DNA from: Yanghanlia sp047501535
GTDB taxonomy: Bacteria; Pseudomonadota; Gammaproteobacteria; Burkholderiales; Burkholderiaceae_B
Direction: 5' to 3'
DNA length: 64,000 nt
Assembly: GCF_047501535.1 (NCBI RefSeq)
Contig: NZ_JAZDRJ010000010.1
Span: forward strand, 113,157 to 177,156
Made by a program: the position numbers and the translations under genes. The notes below the pieces were generated by a model that was given only the letters and a program-made list of their open reading frames with translations, was not told the DNA's origin and made no database searches. Positions 8,955 through 17,196 of the stretch are shown here, piece after piece (the first letter of the stretch is position 1; each line of letters starts with the position of its first letter).

Positions 8955-9935
8955 TCAGTGATGTTCCTGCAAAAGCAAATAAGCCATGCCATCTTCCGTG
9001 GCCACACCCACCAGCGCGCCGACGGGCAAGGTTGCCTTGAGCTTGACGTGGCCATAAGGTAGCCCCGTCACCACGGGTACCCGGCATGACGCACGCAACC
9101 ACGCTATGACCGCATCCATGTTGTAGCCGTTGTCATGGGCGACGGTGCGATATTCGGTAAAGCGGCCCAGCACAATGGCTTTTTGTTTCGCCAGCACGCC
9201 TGAATGCAGCAGTTGCGCAAGCATGCGCTCAATACGGTAGGGGTGCTCACCCACATCTTCCAAAAACAGCACGCCACCCGAGATATTTGGAAAGTATGGC
9301 GTACCCACCAATGACGCCAACATGGCCAAGTTACCGCCCCACAGCACGCCCCGCTCATCTACTGCGTCGGACCCAGGTGATTCAAAGCTCAGCACCTCCA
9401 GTTGGTCGCGCATCACTTCGGCGAACAGATCAGCGGTCAGGTCATCTACCTTGCTTTGGCCAAAATCGGGAATCGCTGCCGGGCCGGTATAGCTGATTGC
9501 GCCGGTTTGCGACAGCAAAGCCAAGTTGAAAGCCGTAAAGTCGCTGTGACCAACGAATATCTTGCCGCTATCGGCAACCGCCTTCCAGTCAATCTTATGC
9601 AAAAGCCGGCTCAAGCCGTAGCCACCCCGTGTGGCCATCACGATAGGGTGTTTTTGCTTCAGGGATCGTTGGACGGCAGCCAGGCGCTGTGCGTCCGTGC
9701 CGGCGAACCGCTCATGCACGGCCAGTGCGGTTCGATCCACGGTACTTTTAAACCCTAGCTCACTGAGGCGCTCACGCGCCAGTTCGAGGGTCGCAGGGTC
9801 AGCCACCGCACTGGACGGCGAGAAAAGGTAGATGCCTTCTGGGTTGCGGTGCGTATGCGCATGGTGATGGTCAAGGTCAGCGCACGAGTGAGAGGGTTGA
9901 TCGCCGCTTGTGGTGTCGGGCTTTTGAGTGGGCAT
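8955..9935 (-). CDS. ldcA: Muramoyltetrapeptide L,D-carboxypeptidase LdcA (S66 family)
   Basis: LdcA removes the terminal D-alanine from murein tetrapeptides during cytoplasmic cell-wall recycling. The 326-residue protein has ATRGGYG at 101-107 and the nucleophile motif GHSDF with Ser131. The C-terminal domain has GRFTEY and TGLPYGHVK, the latter carrying the expected catalytic His. Before the conserved fold (IYLFSPSSAV at 35 onward) there is a His-rich extension of about 30 residues (DLDHHHAHTH), unusual for the family and suggestive of metal binding. No strong ribosome-binding site precedes the ATG, so a later start cannot be ruled out. Confidence 0.88.
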   Translation of the reverse strand: MPTQKPDTTSGDQPSHSCADLDHHHAHTHRNPEGIYLFSPSSAVADPATLELARERLSELGFKSTVDRTALAVHERFAGTDAQRLAAVQRSLKQKHPIVMATRGGYGLSRLLHKIDWKAVADSGKIFVGHSDFTAFNLALLSQTGAISYTGPAAIPDFGQSKVDDLTADLFAEVMRDQLEVLSFESPGSDAVDERGVLWGGNLAMLASLVGTPYFPNISGGVLFLEDVGEHPYRIERMLAQLLHSGVLAKQKAIVLGRFTEYRTVAHDNGYNMDAVIAWLRASCRVPVVTGLPYGHVKLKATLPVGALVGVATEDGMAYLLLQEHH

Positions 9936-9992
9936 GATTTAAAAAATTTAGAAAATAAAAGAGAAGGCGTCGCAGCAACGCGCAACCTAGTC

Positions 9993-10550
9993 TTAGCTGC
10001 CCGAATTCTGGGCGGCTCGCAAAAGTCGCGCCTCACGCGCAGCTTGGCGACGCCCCTTAAAGAATTCTTGCAGGCGCGTCGCACATTCGTCGGCCATCAC
10101 ACCGCCGACTACGGTAGTGTGATGGTTAAAGCTTGCCGCCGGAATGTCGAGCACACTGCCGCAAGCCCCCGTTTTGGGGTCGCTGGCGCCATACACCACA
10201 CGCGCCAACCGCGCATGCAGCATCGCCCCCATGCACATTACACAAGGCTCCAGAGTCACGTATAGCGCCAGCCCCGGCAGCCGGTAATTACCGACATTCG
10301 CTGCCGCATCGCGCAGCGCCACAATTTCCGCATGGCCAGTAGGGTCGTGATCGAGAATGCAGCGGTTATAGCCGCGCCCTAACACATTGCCCGCGGCATC
10401 CAGCACAACCGCCCCGACCGGCACCTCGCCAGCCTGTTCCGCAACATGCGCCATTTCCAACGCGGCTCTCATGCCAATGGCGTCCAGTGCTTCCAATGCG
10501 GCTGGGTCAGCATGATCAAAGCACAAAACAGGGGCATTCCCGGCAGACAT
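9993..10550 (-). CDS. tadA: tRNA-specific adenosine-34 deaminase TadA
   Basis: TadA converts A34 to inosine in tRNA-Arg(ACG), an essential step for reading CGN codons. The 185-residue protein has the zinc ligands and proton shuttle in HAE (73-75, His73 and Glu75) and PCVMC (Cys103 and Cys106). The flanking VPVGAVVLDA and ARLARVVYGASDPKTGA segments are typical of TadA and not of cytidine or guanine deaminases. The first 20 or so residues are poorly conserved, so the exact start is less certain. It is followed by ldcA on the same strand after 57 nt. Confidence 0.93.
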   Translation of the reverse strand: MSAGNAPVLCFDHADPAALEALDAIGMRAALEMAHVAEQAGEVPVGAVVLDAAGNVLGRGYNRCILDHDPTGHAEIVALRDAAANVGNYRLPGLALYVTLEPCVMCMGAMLHARLARVVYGASDPKTGACGSVLDIPAASFNHHTTVVGGVMADECATRLQEFFKGRRQAAREARLLRAAQNSGS

Positions 10551-10708
10551 ACACTACACTCTCAAGCAGCAAAGGGGGAGACCAACGAATTATTCAGCAA
10601 CAAACGACCTACAGTTTAGCGCCGGATCTTCGCTATACAGCACCCGCCCCTGCATTGCTTGATGTAACATTCAGACACCTAAAGTAAAATCTCACAGGAG
10701 GGTTCCCT

Positions 10709-11545
10709 ATGCTGGGCCGTATCGCCATTCATCTTAGCAACGACGATGCTTGCACGCGTCGCATCGACGCAGGCCTGCAACTCGCCAAGGAACACGGCGC
10801 TGAAGTCATTGGCGTATATCCCGCCGATGGTGTTGCAGGTCATTACTACGACGAATCCATCATTCCCCAGGACATCCGCAAAGTGTTACGCAACCGCCGC
10901 GACGAGTTCCGGGAAATTGTGCGGACAAAGTTTCTTGAGCGTGCCGCATCTGCAGGCGTCAAAGCCGAATGGCGTGCCCCCAAAGGGGAAGCCGACGAAG
11001 TTCTGGCTCTGCATGCCCGCTACTGCGACCTGCTGGTCATGAGCAAGGCGGAACGCGTTGACTCCGTCGCGTCGATTATTCCCAACCTGCCTGAATCAGT
11101 CGTGATGGCAGCCGGCCGCCCCGTTCTGATGATTCCCAACGCCGGCAGCTTTGAAACGATTGGCCGTCGCGTCCTGTACTGCTGGGACCAGCGCCGCGAA
11201 GCCGCCCGTGCCTTCACTGACGCCACACCTTTCTTCAAGCGTTGCGAAGAACTCGCTGTGCTTGAAATTGATCGTGACGAGCGTGCTTTCCAGGACAACG
11301 ACCTGCACGAAGACGATTTCATCAATTTTTGTGTCAGCCAGGGCTATCCCAAACCCAAGCACTTGGTCAAAAACAGCGATGACATCGGTGTCGGCAACAT
11401 CATCCTCAACACCGCCAGCGATCTGGGCAGCGACCTCATCGTCATGGGCGCCTACGGCCACAGCCGCATGCGCCAATGGGTAATGGGCGGTGCATCTCGC
11501 ACCCTGCTTTCTTCCATGACAGTGCCCGTGCTGTTGGCTCACTAA
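10709..11545 (+). CDS. Tandem universal stress protein (UspA family)
   Basis: A 278-residue cytoplasmic protein made of two Usp folds. The second half ends with the ATP-binding pattern GAYGHSRMRQWVMGGASRT, a good fit to G-x2-G-x9-G-(S/T). The first half (about 1-145) lacks a full copy of that motif, as in many tandem Usp proteins. A strong ribosome-binding site (GGAGGG) precedes the ATG by about 6 nt. The gene stands alone between tadA and the NAD(P)HX repair gene. The stress it answers to cannot be read from sequence. Confidence 0.9.
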   Translation: MLGRIAIHLSNDDACTRRIDAGLQLAKEHGAEVIGVYPADGVAGHYYDESIIPQDIRKVLRNRRDEFREIVRTKFLERAASAGVKAEWRAPKGEADEVLALHARYCDLLVMSKAERVDSVASIIPNLPESVVMAAGRPVLMIPNAGSFETIGRRVLYCWDQRREAARAFTDATPFFKRCEELAVLEIDRDERAFQDNDLHEDDFINFCVSQGYPKPKHLVKNSDDIGVGNIILNTASDLGSDLIVMGAYGHSRMRQWVMGGASRTLLSSMTVPVLLAH

Positions 11546-11561
11546 GCCTCACGGGCTCCGT

Positions 11562-13028
11562 CTAGCCAACGTAGAACTGCCGCAGCACTTGCGGCAACAA
11601 GCTTGGCAGGTCTTCCGATATCAAACCGGGGCCTGCCAGGTTGGCCGCCTCCCCATGCATCCAGACCGCTGCGCAAGCCGCTTCAAATACCGGCACACCC
11701 TGGGCCAGAAGCCCGGCAACCATACCTGCCAGCACATCACCAGACCCACCAGTCGCCAACCATGCGGGCGCATTAGCATTGAGCACAGCCCTGCCACCGG
11801 GTTCCGCCACCACGGTATCCGCCCCTTTCAACACGACAACCGTACCGGAGCGTTGCGCCGCGCTGCGAGCCCGCGAGAGTTTGTCTCCCGAGATTGAAAA
11901 CAGCCGCGCAAACTCGCCGTCATGCGGTGTCAGCACGCAGGGCCCGCGCAGCGCGGAAAACAGCGTAGATGGCTGATCGGCAAACACGCTCAAGGCATCT
12001 GCGTCCAACACCAAAGCACGCCCTGTAGCAGCCGCGGCCAGCACATTGCGCTTGGTTTGCTCAGTAACTCCTGCACCAGGCCCCAGCACCAGAGCATTGC
12101 GACGCTTGTCTATCAAGGCAGGCGCCAGATCGTCACCCGGCAGAGCCTCCACCATGACGCTCGTCATGGCTGCGGCATAGACGGCCCAGGCTTGCGGTGG
12201 CGTCGCAATCGTAACCAGCCCCGCTCCGATCCTGGCCGCCCCCAATGCGGCCAAACGCGCCGCACCCGTCATATTGGCGCCGCCATTAACGAGTACGTGC
12301 CCACGCTTGTACTTATGCATATCAGCATTAGGACGGAGCAGCCGGGCCGACCACAGCGCCGGAGCATTCTCAAAAGTACGCGCATCCACCGTTTGCTGAA
12401 CCGTGGCGGGAAAACCGATATCGGCAAGAACGATTTCTCCGCATAGCTCCCGCCCAGGCAATAGCAGATGCCCTGGCTTTTTCCGAAAAAAAGTGACAGT
12501 CAGCGCCGCTTTCACCGCCATGCCACGTACTTGCCCGGTGGCGCCATCCAGGCCGCTGGGCACGTCAACCGCGCAAACAGGCAGATTCCGCTTGGCGACT
12601 TCGCCCAATATTTCAGCTGCAAGGCCATCCACATCGCGCGACAACCCTGCGCCGAACAAAGCGTCGACGACGAGATCCACTCCATCTAGCAGGCGGGGGT
12701 CGAGGGCATGAATTTCATTGCGCCATTGGTGTGCATGCCAAGCAGCGTCGCCCTGTAGATTTCCCAGCTCGCCCAACAACGCGACTCTGACTCGCCACCC
12801 TTCTGCCAACAGGCGTCGCGCCACCACGAAACCATCACCGCCGTTGTTGCCCGGGCCACATAACACCAGAACCGTACCAACCAGCCACCGTGCCTGAATG
12901 GCATCCGCCACAGCCTGACCGGCCGCCGCCATCAACTCGACGCCGGGCACGCCGGCAGCAATGGCGGCATGATCTGCCCGCGCCATCTCGTCAGGCGTGA
13001 GCAAAACGTGAGAAAAGGAATCAGCCAC
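11562..13028 (-). CDS. nnr: Bifunctional NAD(P)HX epimerase / ADP-dependent dehydratase
   Basis: This 488-residue enzyme repairs hydrated NADH and NADPH. The N-terminal YjeF domain (1 to about 215) epimerises NAD(P)HX and shows GPGNNGGDG at 58-66. The C-terminal ribokinase-like domain dehydrates the S-form using ADP, with GPGAGVTE, LTPHDGEFARL and the catalytic WLATGGSGDVLAG near the end. Length and order match the usual bacterial fusion. It is convergent with the Usp gene, only 16 nt apart, and divergent from the ABC exporter. Confidence 0.93.
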   Translation of the reverse strand: MADSFSHVLLTPDEMARADHAAIAAGVPGVELMAAAGQAVADAIQARWLVGTVLVLCGPGNNGGDGFVVARRLLAEGWRVRVALLGELGNLQGDAAWHAHQWRNEIHALDPRLLDGVDLVVDALFGAGLSRDVDGLAAEILGEVAKRNLPVCAVDVPSGLDGATGQVRGMAVKAALTVTFFRKKPGHLLLPGRELCGEIVLADIGFPATVQQTVDARTFENAPALWSARLLRPNADMHKYKRGHVLVNGGANMTGAARLAALGAARIGAGLVTIATPPQAWAVYAAAMTSVMVEALPGDDLAPALIDKRRNALVLGPGAGVTEQTKRNVLAAAATGRALVLDADALSVFADQPSTLFSALRGPCVLTPHDGEFARLFSISGDKLSRARSAAQRSGTVVVLKGADTVVAEPGGRAVLNANAPAWLATGGSGDVLAGMVAGLLAQGVPVFEAACAAVWMHGEAANLAGPGLISEDLPSLLPQVLRQFYVG

Positions 13029-13108
13029 GGTGACCTCCTACCGCTTAAATCGTGCATGAATGCAAAAAGTGATATGTTATCGTGCCGCATTGTCCACGGA
13101 TGGTAAGC

Positions 13109-14029
13109 ATGAATCCCATTCTCAATGTCTCGGGGCTCACCAAGACCTACGCTTCGGGTTTTCAAGCCTTGAAAGGCGTTGATCTTTCCATACAGGCAGG
13201 CGAAATCTTCGCCTTGCTTGGCCCCAATGGCGCAGGCAAGACCACGCTAATCAGCATTATCTGCGGTTTGGTGAACCCCTCAGGCGGCAGCGTAACAGTG
13301 GATGGCCACGACATCATCCGCGATTTCCGCAAGGCACGCGCCCTCATTGGCCTGGTGCCACAAGAACTCACCACTGACGCCTTTTCAACCGTCTGGCAAA
13401 CAGTCAGCTTCAGCCGTGGCTTGTTCGGCAAGAAGGCCGACCCAGGCCATATAGAGCATGTGCTAAAAAGCCTTTCCTTATGGGACAAAAAAGACAACCG
13501 CTTGATTACTTTATCTGGCGGCATGAAGCGCCGGGTGCTCATTGCTAAGGCGCTGTCGCACGAACCCCGCATTCTATTTCTGGACGAACCCACAGCAGGC
13601 GTAGATGTTTCGCTGCGCCAAGATATGTGGGCGCTGGTGCGTTCGCTGCGTGCGACCGGCGTGACCATTATTCTCACTACCCATTACATTGAAGAAGCCG
13701 AAGAAATGGCTGATCGCGTAGGCGTGATCAACAAGGGTGAGATCATTCTGGTCCAAGACAAGCACACCCTCATGCAGACGCTGGGCAAGAAAGAGTTAAC
13801 CCTGATGCTCGACAGCCCGCTTCAAACCATCCCTGAGGCGCTTGCAGCTTTTCGCTTGCGCCAAGGCGATCAACCCAACGAGCTGGTTTATACCTATGAC
13901 AGCCGGCAAAACGATATTGCCGCCCTGCTGACCGCCATCGACCGCTGCGGTCTGCGGCTGCAAGATCTGCAAACACACCAAAGTTCTCTGGAAGATATCT
14001 TTGTCAGGCTGATTGGGAGCACTTCATGA
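13109..14029 (+). CDS. ABC exporter ATP-binding protein (YadG-like)
   Basis: A 306-residue ATPase with Walker A GPNGAGKTT (38-46), signature LSGGM, Walker B LFLDEPTAG and the H-loop TTHY. It is the DrrA/YadG type that pairs with an ABC-2 permease. The ATG at 13109 has a purine-rich GGATGGTAAG upstream and begins the conserved NVSGLTKTY; an upstream in-frame ATG at 13082 is less likely. The stop overlaps the permease start (ATGA at 14026), implying translational coupling. The substrate is unknown. Confidence 0.9.
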   Translation: MNPILNVSGLTKTYASGFQALKGVDLSIQAGEIFALLGPNGAGKTTLISIICGLVNPSGGSVTVDGHDIIRDFRKARALIGLVPQELTTDAFSTVWQTVSFSRGLFGKKADPGHIEHVLKSLSLWDKKDNRLITLSGGMKRRVLIAKALSHEPRILFLDEPTAGVDVSLRQDMWALVRSLRATGVTIILTTHYIEEAEEMADRVGVINKGEIILVQDKHTLMQTLGKKELTLMLDSPLQTIPEALAAFRLRQGDQPNELVYTYDSRQNDIAALLTAIDRCGLRLQDLQTHQSSLEDIFVRLIGSTS

Positions 14030-14787
14030 ACTGGCAAGCCATCTATGCAATTTATGCCTCTGAAATGGCCCGTACTCGCCGTACCTTGCTGCAAAGCATT
14101 GTGGCGCCGGTTATCTCTACTTCACTCTATTTCGTAGTATTCGGCGCCGCCATCGGCCACCGCATCAATGAAATTGACGGAGTGAACTATGGTTCGTTCA
14201 TCGTGCCGGGGCTGATCATGTTGATGCTGCTCACCCAAAGCGTGTCCAACGCATCGTTTGGGATTTACTTCCCCAAGTTCAACGGCACCATTTATGAAAT
14301 TCTGTCGGCCCCGATTTCCTCTATGGAAATCGCGCTAGGCTTCGTGGGAGCCGCAGCGACCAAATCTATTTTGCTGGCTTTCATTATTCTGGCCACCGCC
14401 TCTGTCTTTGTGCCCGTACGCATCGACCACCCAATATGGATGCTGTTGTTCCTCGTCCTGACAGCCCTCACCTTCAGTCTGTTTGGTTTCATTATTGGTG
14501 TGTGGGCGGATGGCTTTGAGAAATTGCAGTTAGTGCCTTTGCTGGTGGTCACACCGCTCACCTTTCTGGGCGGCAGCTTCTATTCCATCGACATGCTGCC
14601 ACCGTTCTGGCAGACCGTTACGTTGTTCAACCCCGCTGTCTACCTGATCAGCGGCTTTCGCTGGAGTTTTTACAGCATTGCGGATGTCAATGTGGGAATC
14701 AGCCTTGGCATGACGGTAGTTTTCCTTCTGCTGTGCCTGGCTGTGACCACTTGGATTTTCCGTACAGGCTACCGGCTGAAGCATTAA
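14026..14787 (+). CDS. ABC-2 type transport permease (YadH-like)
   Basis: A 253-residue permease with six predicted hydrophobic segments. It has the ABC-2 hallmark region FLGGSFYSIDMLPPFWQ followed by FNPAVYLISGFRWSFY, which matches the YadH family. It shares a 4-nt ATGA overlap with its ATPase, so the two form a two-gene exporter operon. What it exports cannot be determined. A perfect hairpin follows the stop codon. Confidence 0.9.
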   Translation: MNWQAIYAIYASEMARTRRTLLQSIVAPVISTSLYFVVFGAAIGHRINEIDGVNYGSFIVPGLIMLMLLTQSVSNASFGIYFPKFNGTIYEILSAPISSMEIALGFVGAAATKSILLAFIILATASVFVPVRIDHPIWMLLFLVLTALTFSLFGFIIGVWADGFEKLQLVPLLVVTPLTFLGGSFYSIDMLPPFWQTVTLFNPAVYLISGFRWSFYSIADVNVGISLGMTVVFLLLCLAVTTWIFRTGYRLKH

Positions 14788-14807
14788 CCTCGCCCTAATG
14801 GGCGAGG
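14788..14807. terminator. Hairpin between convergent yadH-like and yajQ
   Basis: CCTCGCCC (14788-14795), loop TAAT, GGGCGAGG (14800-14807). The 8-bp stem is perfect and starts right after the permease stop. It probably serves both convergent genes. Confidence 0.65.
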
Positions 14808-14826
14808 CGTGTGCAGCGCCCTGCTC

Positions 14827-15309
14827 TTAGTCGCGGAAGTTGTTGAACTGCAAAGGCAGATCGACATCCGTTTTGCGCAGTAGCGCCATCGCGGCTTGGA
14901 GATCATCGCGCTTCTTGCCCGACACACGCAGCTTGTCGCCGTTAATCTGCGCCTCGACCTTGAGCTTGGCGCCCTTGAGCGCGGCAATGAGCTTTTTGCT
15001 CACCGCCTGTTCCAGCCCTTGGCGAACCGTGATTTGGCGCCGCGCCCCAGATACATTCTCGTTAACTTCCCCGAGTTCCAGGCACCGCACGTCGATATTG
15101 CGAGCCGACAAGCGCCCGCGCAAGATGTCCATCATCTGTTCCAGCTGGAAAACGCTGGGGGCGGATTGCGTCACGACGTACTCGTTAAGCTCGAAGCTCG
15201 CATCAACCCCTTTGAAATCGAAGCGCTTGGACAGTTCGCGGTTGGCCTGATCGACCGCATTAACGAGTTCGTGCTTATCGACCTCGGACACGACGTCGAA
15301 TGATGGCAT
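14827..15309 (-). CDS. yajQ: YajQ family nucleotide-binding protein
   Basis: A 160-residue cytoplasmic protein with two ferredoxin-like folds. It begins MPSFDVVSEVD and contains RFDFKGVDASFEL and DKLRVSGKKRDDLQ, all diagnostic of the YajQ family. Relatives in other proteobacteria bind c-di-GMP or nucleic acids; which applies here is unknown. The ATG at 15309 has AGGAG at good spacing; the longer in-frame start at 15327 lacks one. Confidence 0.92.
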   Translation of the reverse strand: MPSFDVVSEVDKHELVNAVDQANRELSKRFDFKGVDASFELNEYVVTQSAPSVFQLEQMMDILRGRLSARNIDVRCLELGEVNENVSGARRQITVRQGLEQAVSKKLIAALKGAKLKVEAQINGDKLRVSGKKRDDLQAAMALLRKTDVDLPLQFNNFRD

Positions 15310-15380
15310 GTTGCTGCTCCTGTGCAATGAAAAGGAAATAAAAGACTTATTCTAAGCCACGGCTGCACTTAGCCGCCTTG

Positions 15381-15414
15381 AAGGCCGACGGAGCACCTGA
15401 GGGTGCCCCGCCTT
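15381..15414 (-). terminator. Hairpin downstream of the acyl-CoA synthetase
   Basis: AAGGC (15381-15385) pairs with GCCTT (15410-15414), and an inner GCACC/GGTGC stem has loop TGAG. It lies about 92 nt beyond the acyl-CoA synthetase stop and upstream of yajQ, with no T-run. Confidence 0.4.
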
Positions 15415-15505
15415 CATGTGGTATTCAGAAAGTGAAAACGTCTGGTCGCAATGCGGCTGGCCTCGCCACTGCCTTCAAACGAAACGCGCACAGACACGTG
15501 GTTGC

Positions 15506-17146
15506 TTAAAGCGCCTCGGCCTGCTTGCGCAACTCGAACTTCTGTATTTTCCCTGTAGAAGTCTTGGGCAATTCGCAAAACACCACGTAGCGCGGCGCCT
15601 TATAGCCCGCAAGATGTTGTTTGCAGTGGTCGATGATTTCCTCGGTTGAGGCAGTCAGCCCTTCCTTGAGCTCGACAAAAGCGCAAGGCGTTTCGCCCCA
15701 GCGCGCATCGGTCTTGGCCACCACAGCAGCCGCCAGCACAGCGGGGTGGCGATACAGTACATCTTCAACTTCGATGGAAGAGATGTTTTCACCACCGGAA
15801 ATAATAATGTCCTTGCTGCGGTCTTTGATTTTCATGTAGCCGTCCGGATCGGCCACTGCGAGGTCACCACTACGGAACCAGCCACCCCCCAGAGCCTCTT
15901 GAGTGGCTTTGGGGTTCTTCAGATAGCCCTTCATGACAATATTGCCGCGGAACATGATTTCACCCATGGTCTGACCATCTTGCGGCTGGGGAAGCAAAGT
16001 GGCTGGGTCCATCACGCAGGCGCTTTGCTGCAATGGCGACGCAACGCCTTGCCGGGAATTCAGGCGAGCCCGTTCGCCGATGTCGAGCTCCTGCCAATGT
16101 TCATGTTTGGGGCACACCGTACCCGGGCCATAGGTTTCGGTCAGGCCATAAACGTGCAGCAAGTCGAAACCCAGGCGTTCCATCCCTTCCAGCATCGTGG
16201 CGGGCGGCGCGGCGCCGGCCACCATCGCTTTCACACCCGCCGGCACGCCTTCCTTCATGGAAGCCGGCGCATTCACCAACATGCTGTGGACAATGGGCGC
16301 CCCACAGTAATGATTGACACCATGTTCGCGGATGGAATCGAAAATGGCTTTAGCATCGACCCGGCGCAGGCAGACGTTCACCCCCGCACGCAAAGCCAGC
16401 GCCCAAGGGAAGCACCAACCATTGCAATGAAACATTGGCAAGGTCCATAAATAAACAGCGTGCTTGGGCATGTCCCATTCCAGGGTATTGGAAATTGACG
16501 CCAATGCCGCACCACGATGATGGTAGACCACGCCCTTGGGGTTGCCCGTGGTACCGCTGGTGTAGTTCAAGGCGATTGCATCCCATTCGTCGCCGGGAAG
16601 TTCCCAGGCGTAGTCGGGGTCACCCTGAGCAATGAAAGCTTCGTATTCGACGCCACCGGCGGAATCGAACTTGCCGTCGAATAAGGGGTCGTGAACATCA
16701 ATCACCTGGATAGGTGTTGAGGATTCACGCAGAGCCAGAGCCTGGCGCGCCACAGCAGCGAATTCTGAATCGACGATCAGCGTGCCAGCCTCGCCGTGAT
16801 CCAGTATGAACGCCACAGTCTGAGCGTCAAGACGAGTATTGATGGTGTTGAGCACCGCCCCTGTCATGGGTACCCCGAAATGGGCTTCCACCATGGGGGG
16901 CGTATTGGGCAACAGCACAGCAACGGTATCCCCCTTGCCTACCCCGCTCTGGGCCAGTGCACTGGCCAACTGTCGGCTGCGTTGGTAAGTTTGGGACCAA
17001 GTGCGTCGAATGGTGTTAGCGCCAAAACCATGCACGATAGCCAGACGATCGGGATACAGCCGCGCCGACCGCTCGATGAAGGATAAGGGTGAAAGCGGCG
17101 TGAAATTCGCTTCGGTGCGCGGAAGATCCTGATCGTAGATACTCAT
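15506..17146 (-). CDS. AMP-forming acyl-CoA synthetase (AlkK/DmdB-like)
   Basis: A 546-residue adenylate-forming ligase that activates a carboxylic acid to its CoA thioester. The ATP-binding motif is NYTSGTTGNPKG, followed by HVYGLTETYGP and the C-terminal hinge FRSGDLAVADPDGYMKIKDRSKD. The catalytic Lys motif (STGKIQKFELR) is near the end. The opening (LSPLSFIERSARLYPDR) matches medium-chain / 3-methylmercaptopropionate CoA ligases. The true substrate is unclear. An AGAGGTAA ribosome-binding site precedes the ATG. It follows recD on the same strand after 50 nt but is functionally unrelated. Confidence 0.88.
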   Translation of the reverse strand: MSIYDQDLPRTEANFTPLSPLSFIERSARLYPDRLAIVHGFGANTIRRTWSQTYQRSRQLASALAQSGVGKGDTVAVLLPNTPPMVEAHFGVPMTGAVLNTINTRLDAQTVAFILDHGEAGTLIVDSEFAAVARQALALRESSTPIQVIDVHDPLFDGKFDSAGGVEYEAFIAQGDPDYAWELPGDEWDAIALNYTSGTTGNPKGVVYHHRGAALASISNTLEWDMPKHAVYLWTLPMFHCNGWCFPWALALRAGVNVCLRRVDAKAIFDSIREHGVNHYCGAPIVHSMLVNAPASMKEGVPAGVKAMVAGAAPPATMLEGMERLGFDLLHVYGLTETYGPGTVCPKHEHWQELDIGERARLNSRQGVASPLQQSACVMDPATLLPQPQDGQTMGEIMFRGNIVMKGYLKNPKATQEALGGGWFRSGDLAVADPDGYMKIKDRSKDIIISGGENISSIEVEDVLYRHPAVLAAAVVAKTDARWGETPCAFVELKEGLTASTEEIIDHCKQHLAGYKAPRYVVFCELPKTSTGKIQKFELRKQAEAL

Positions 17147-17196
17147 AATTTACCTCTGCTTGCCTTTAAAAATCTTTAAACATTCTGTCATAAATT

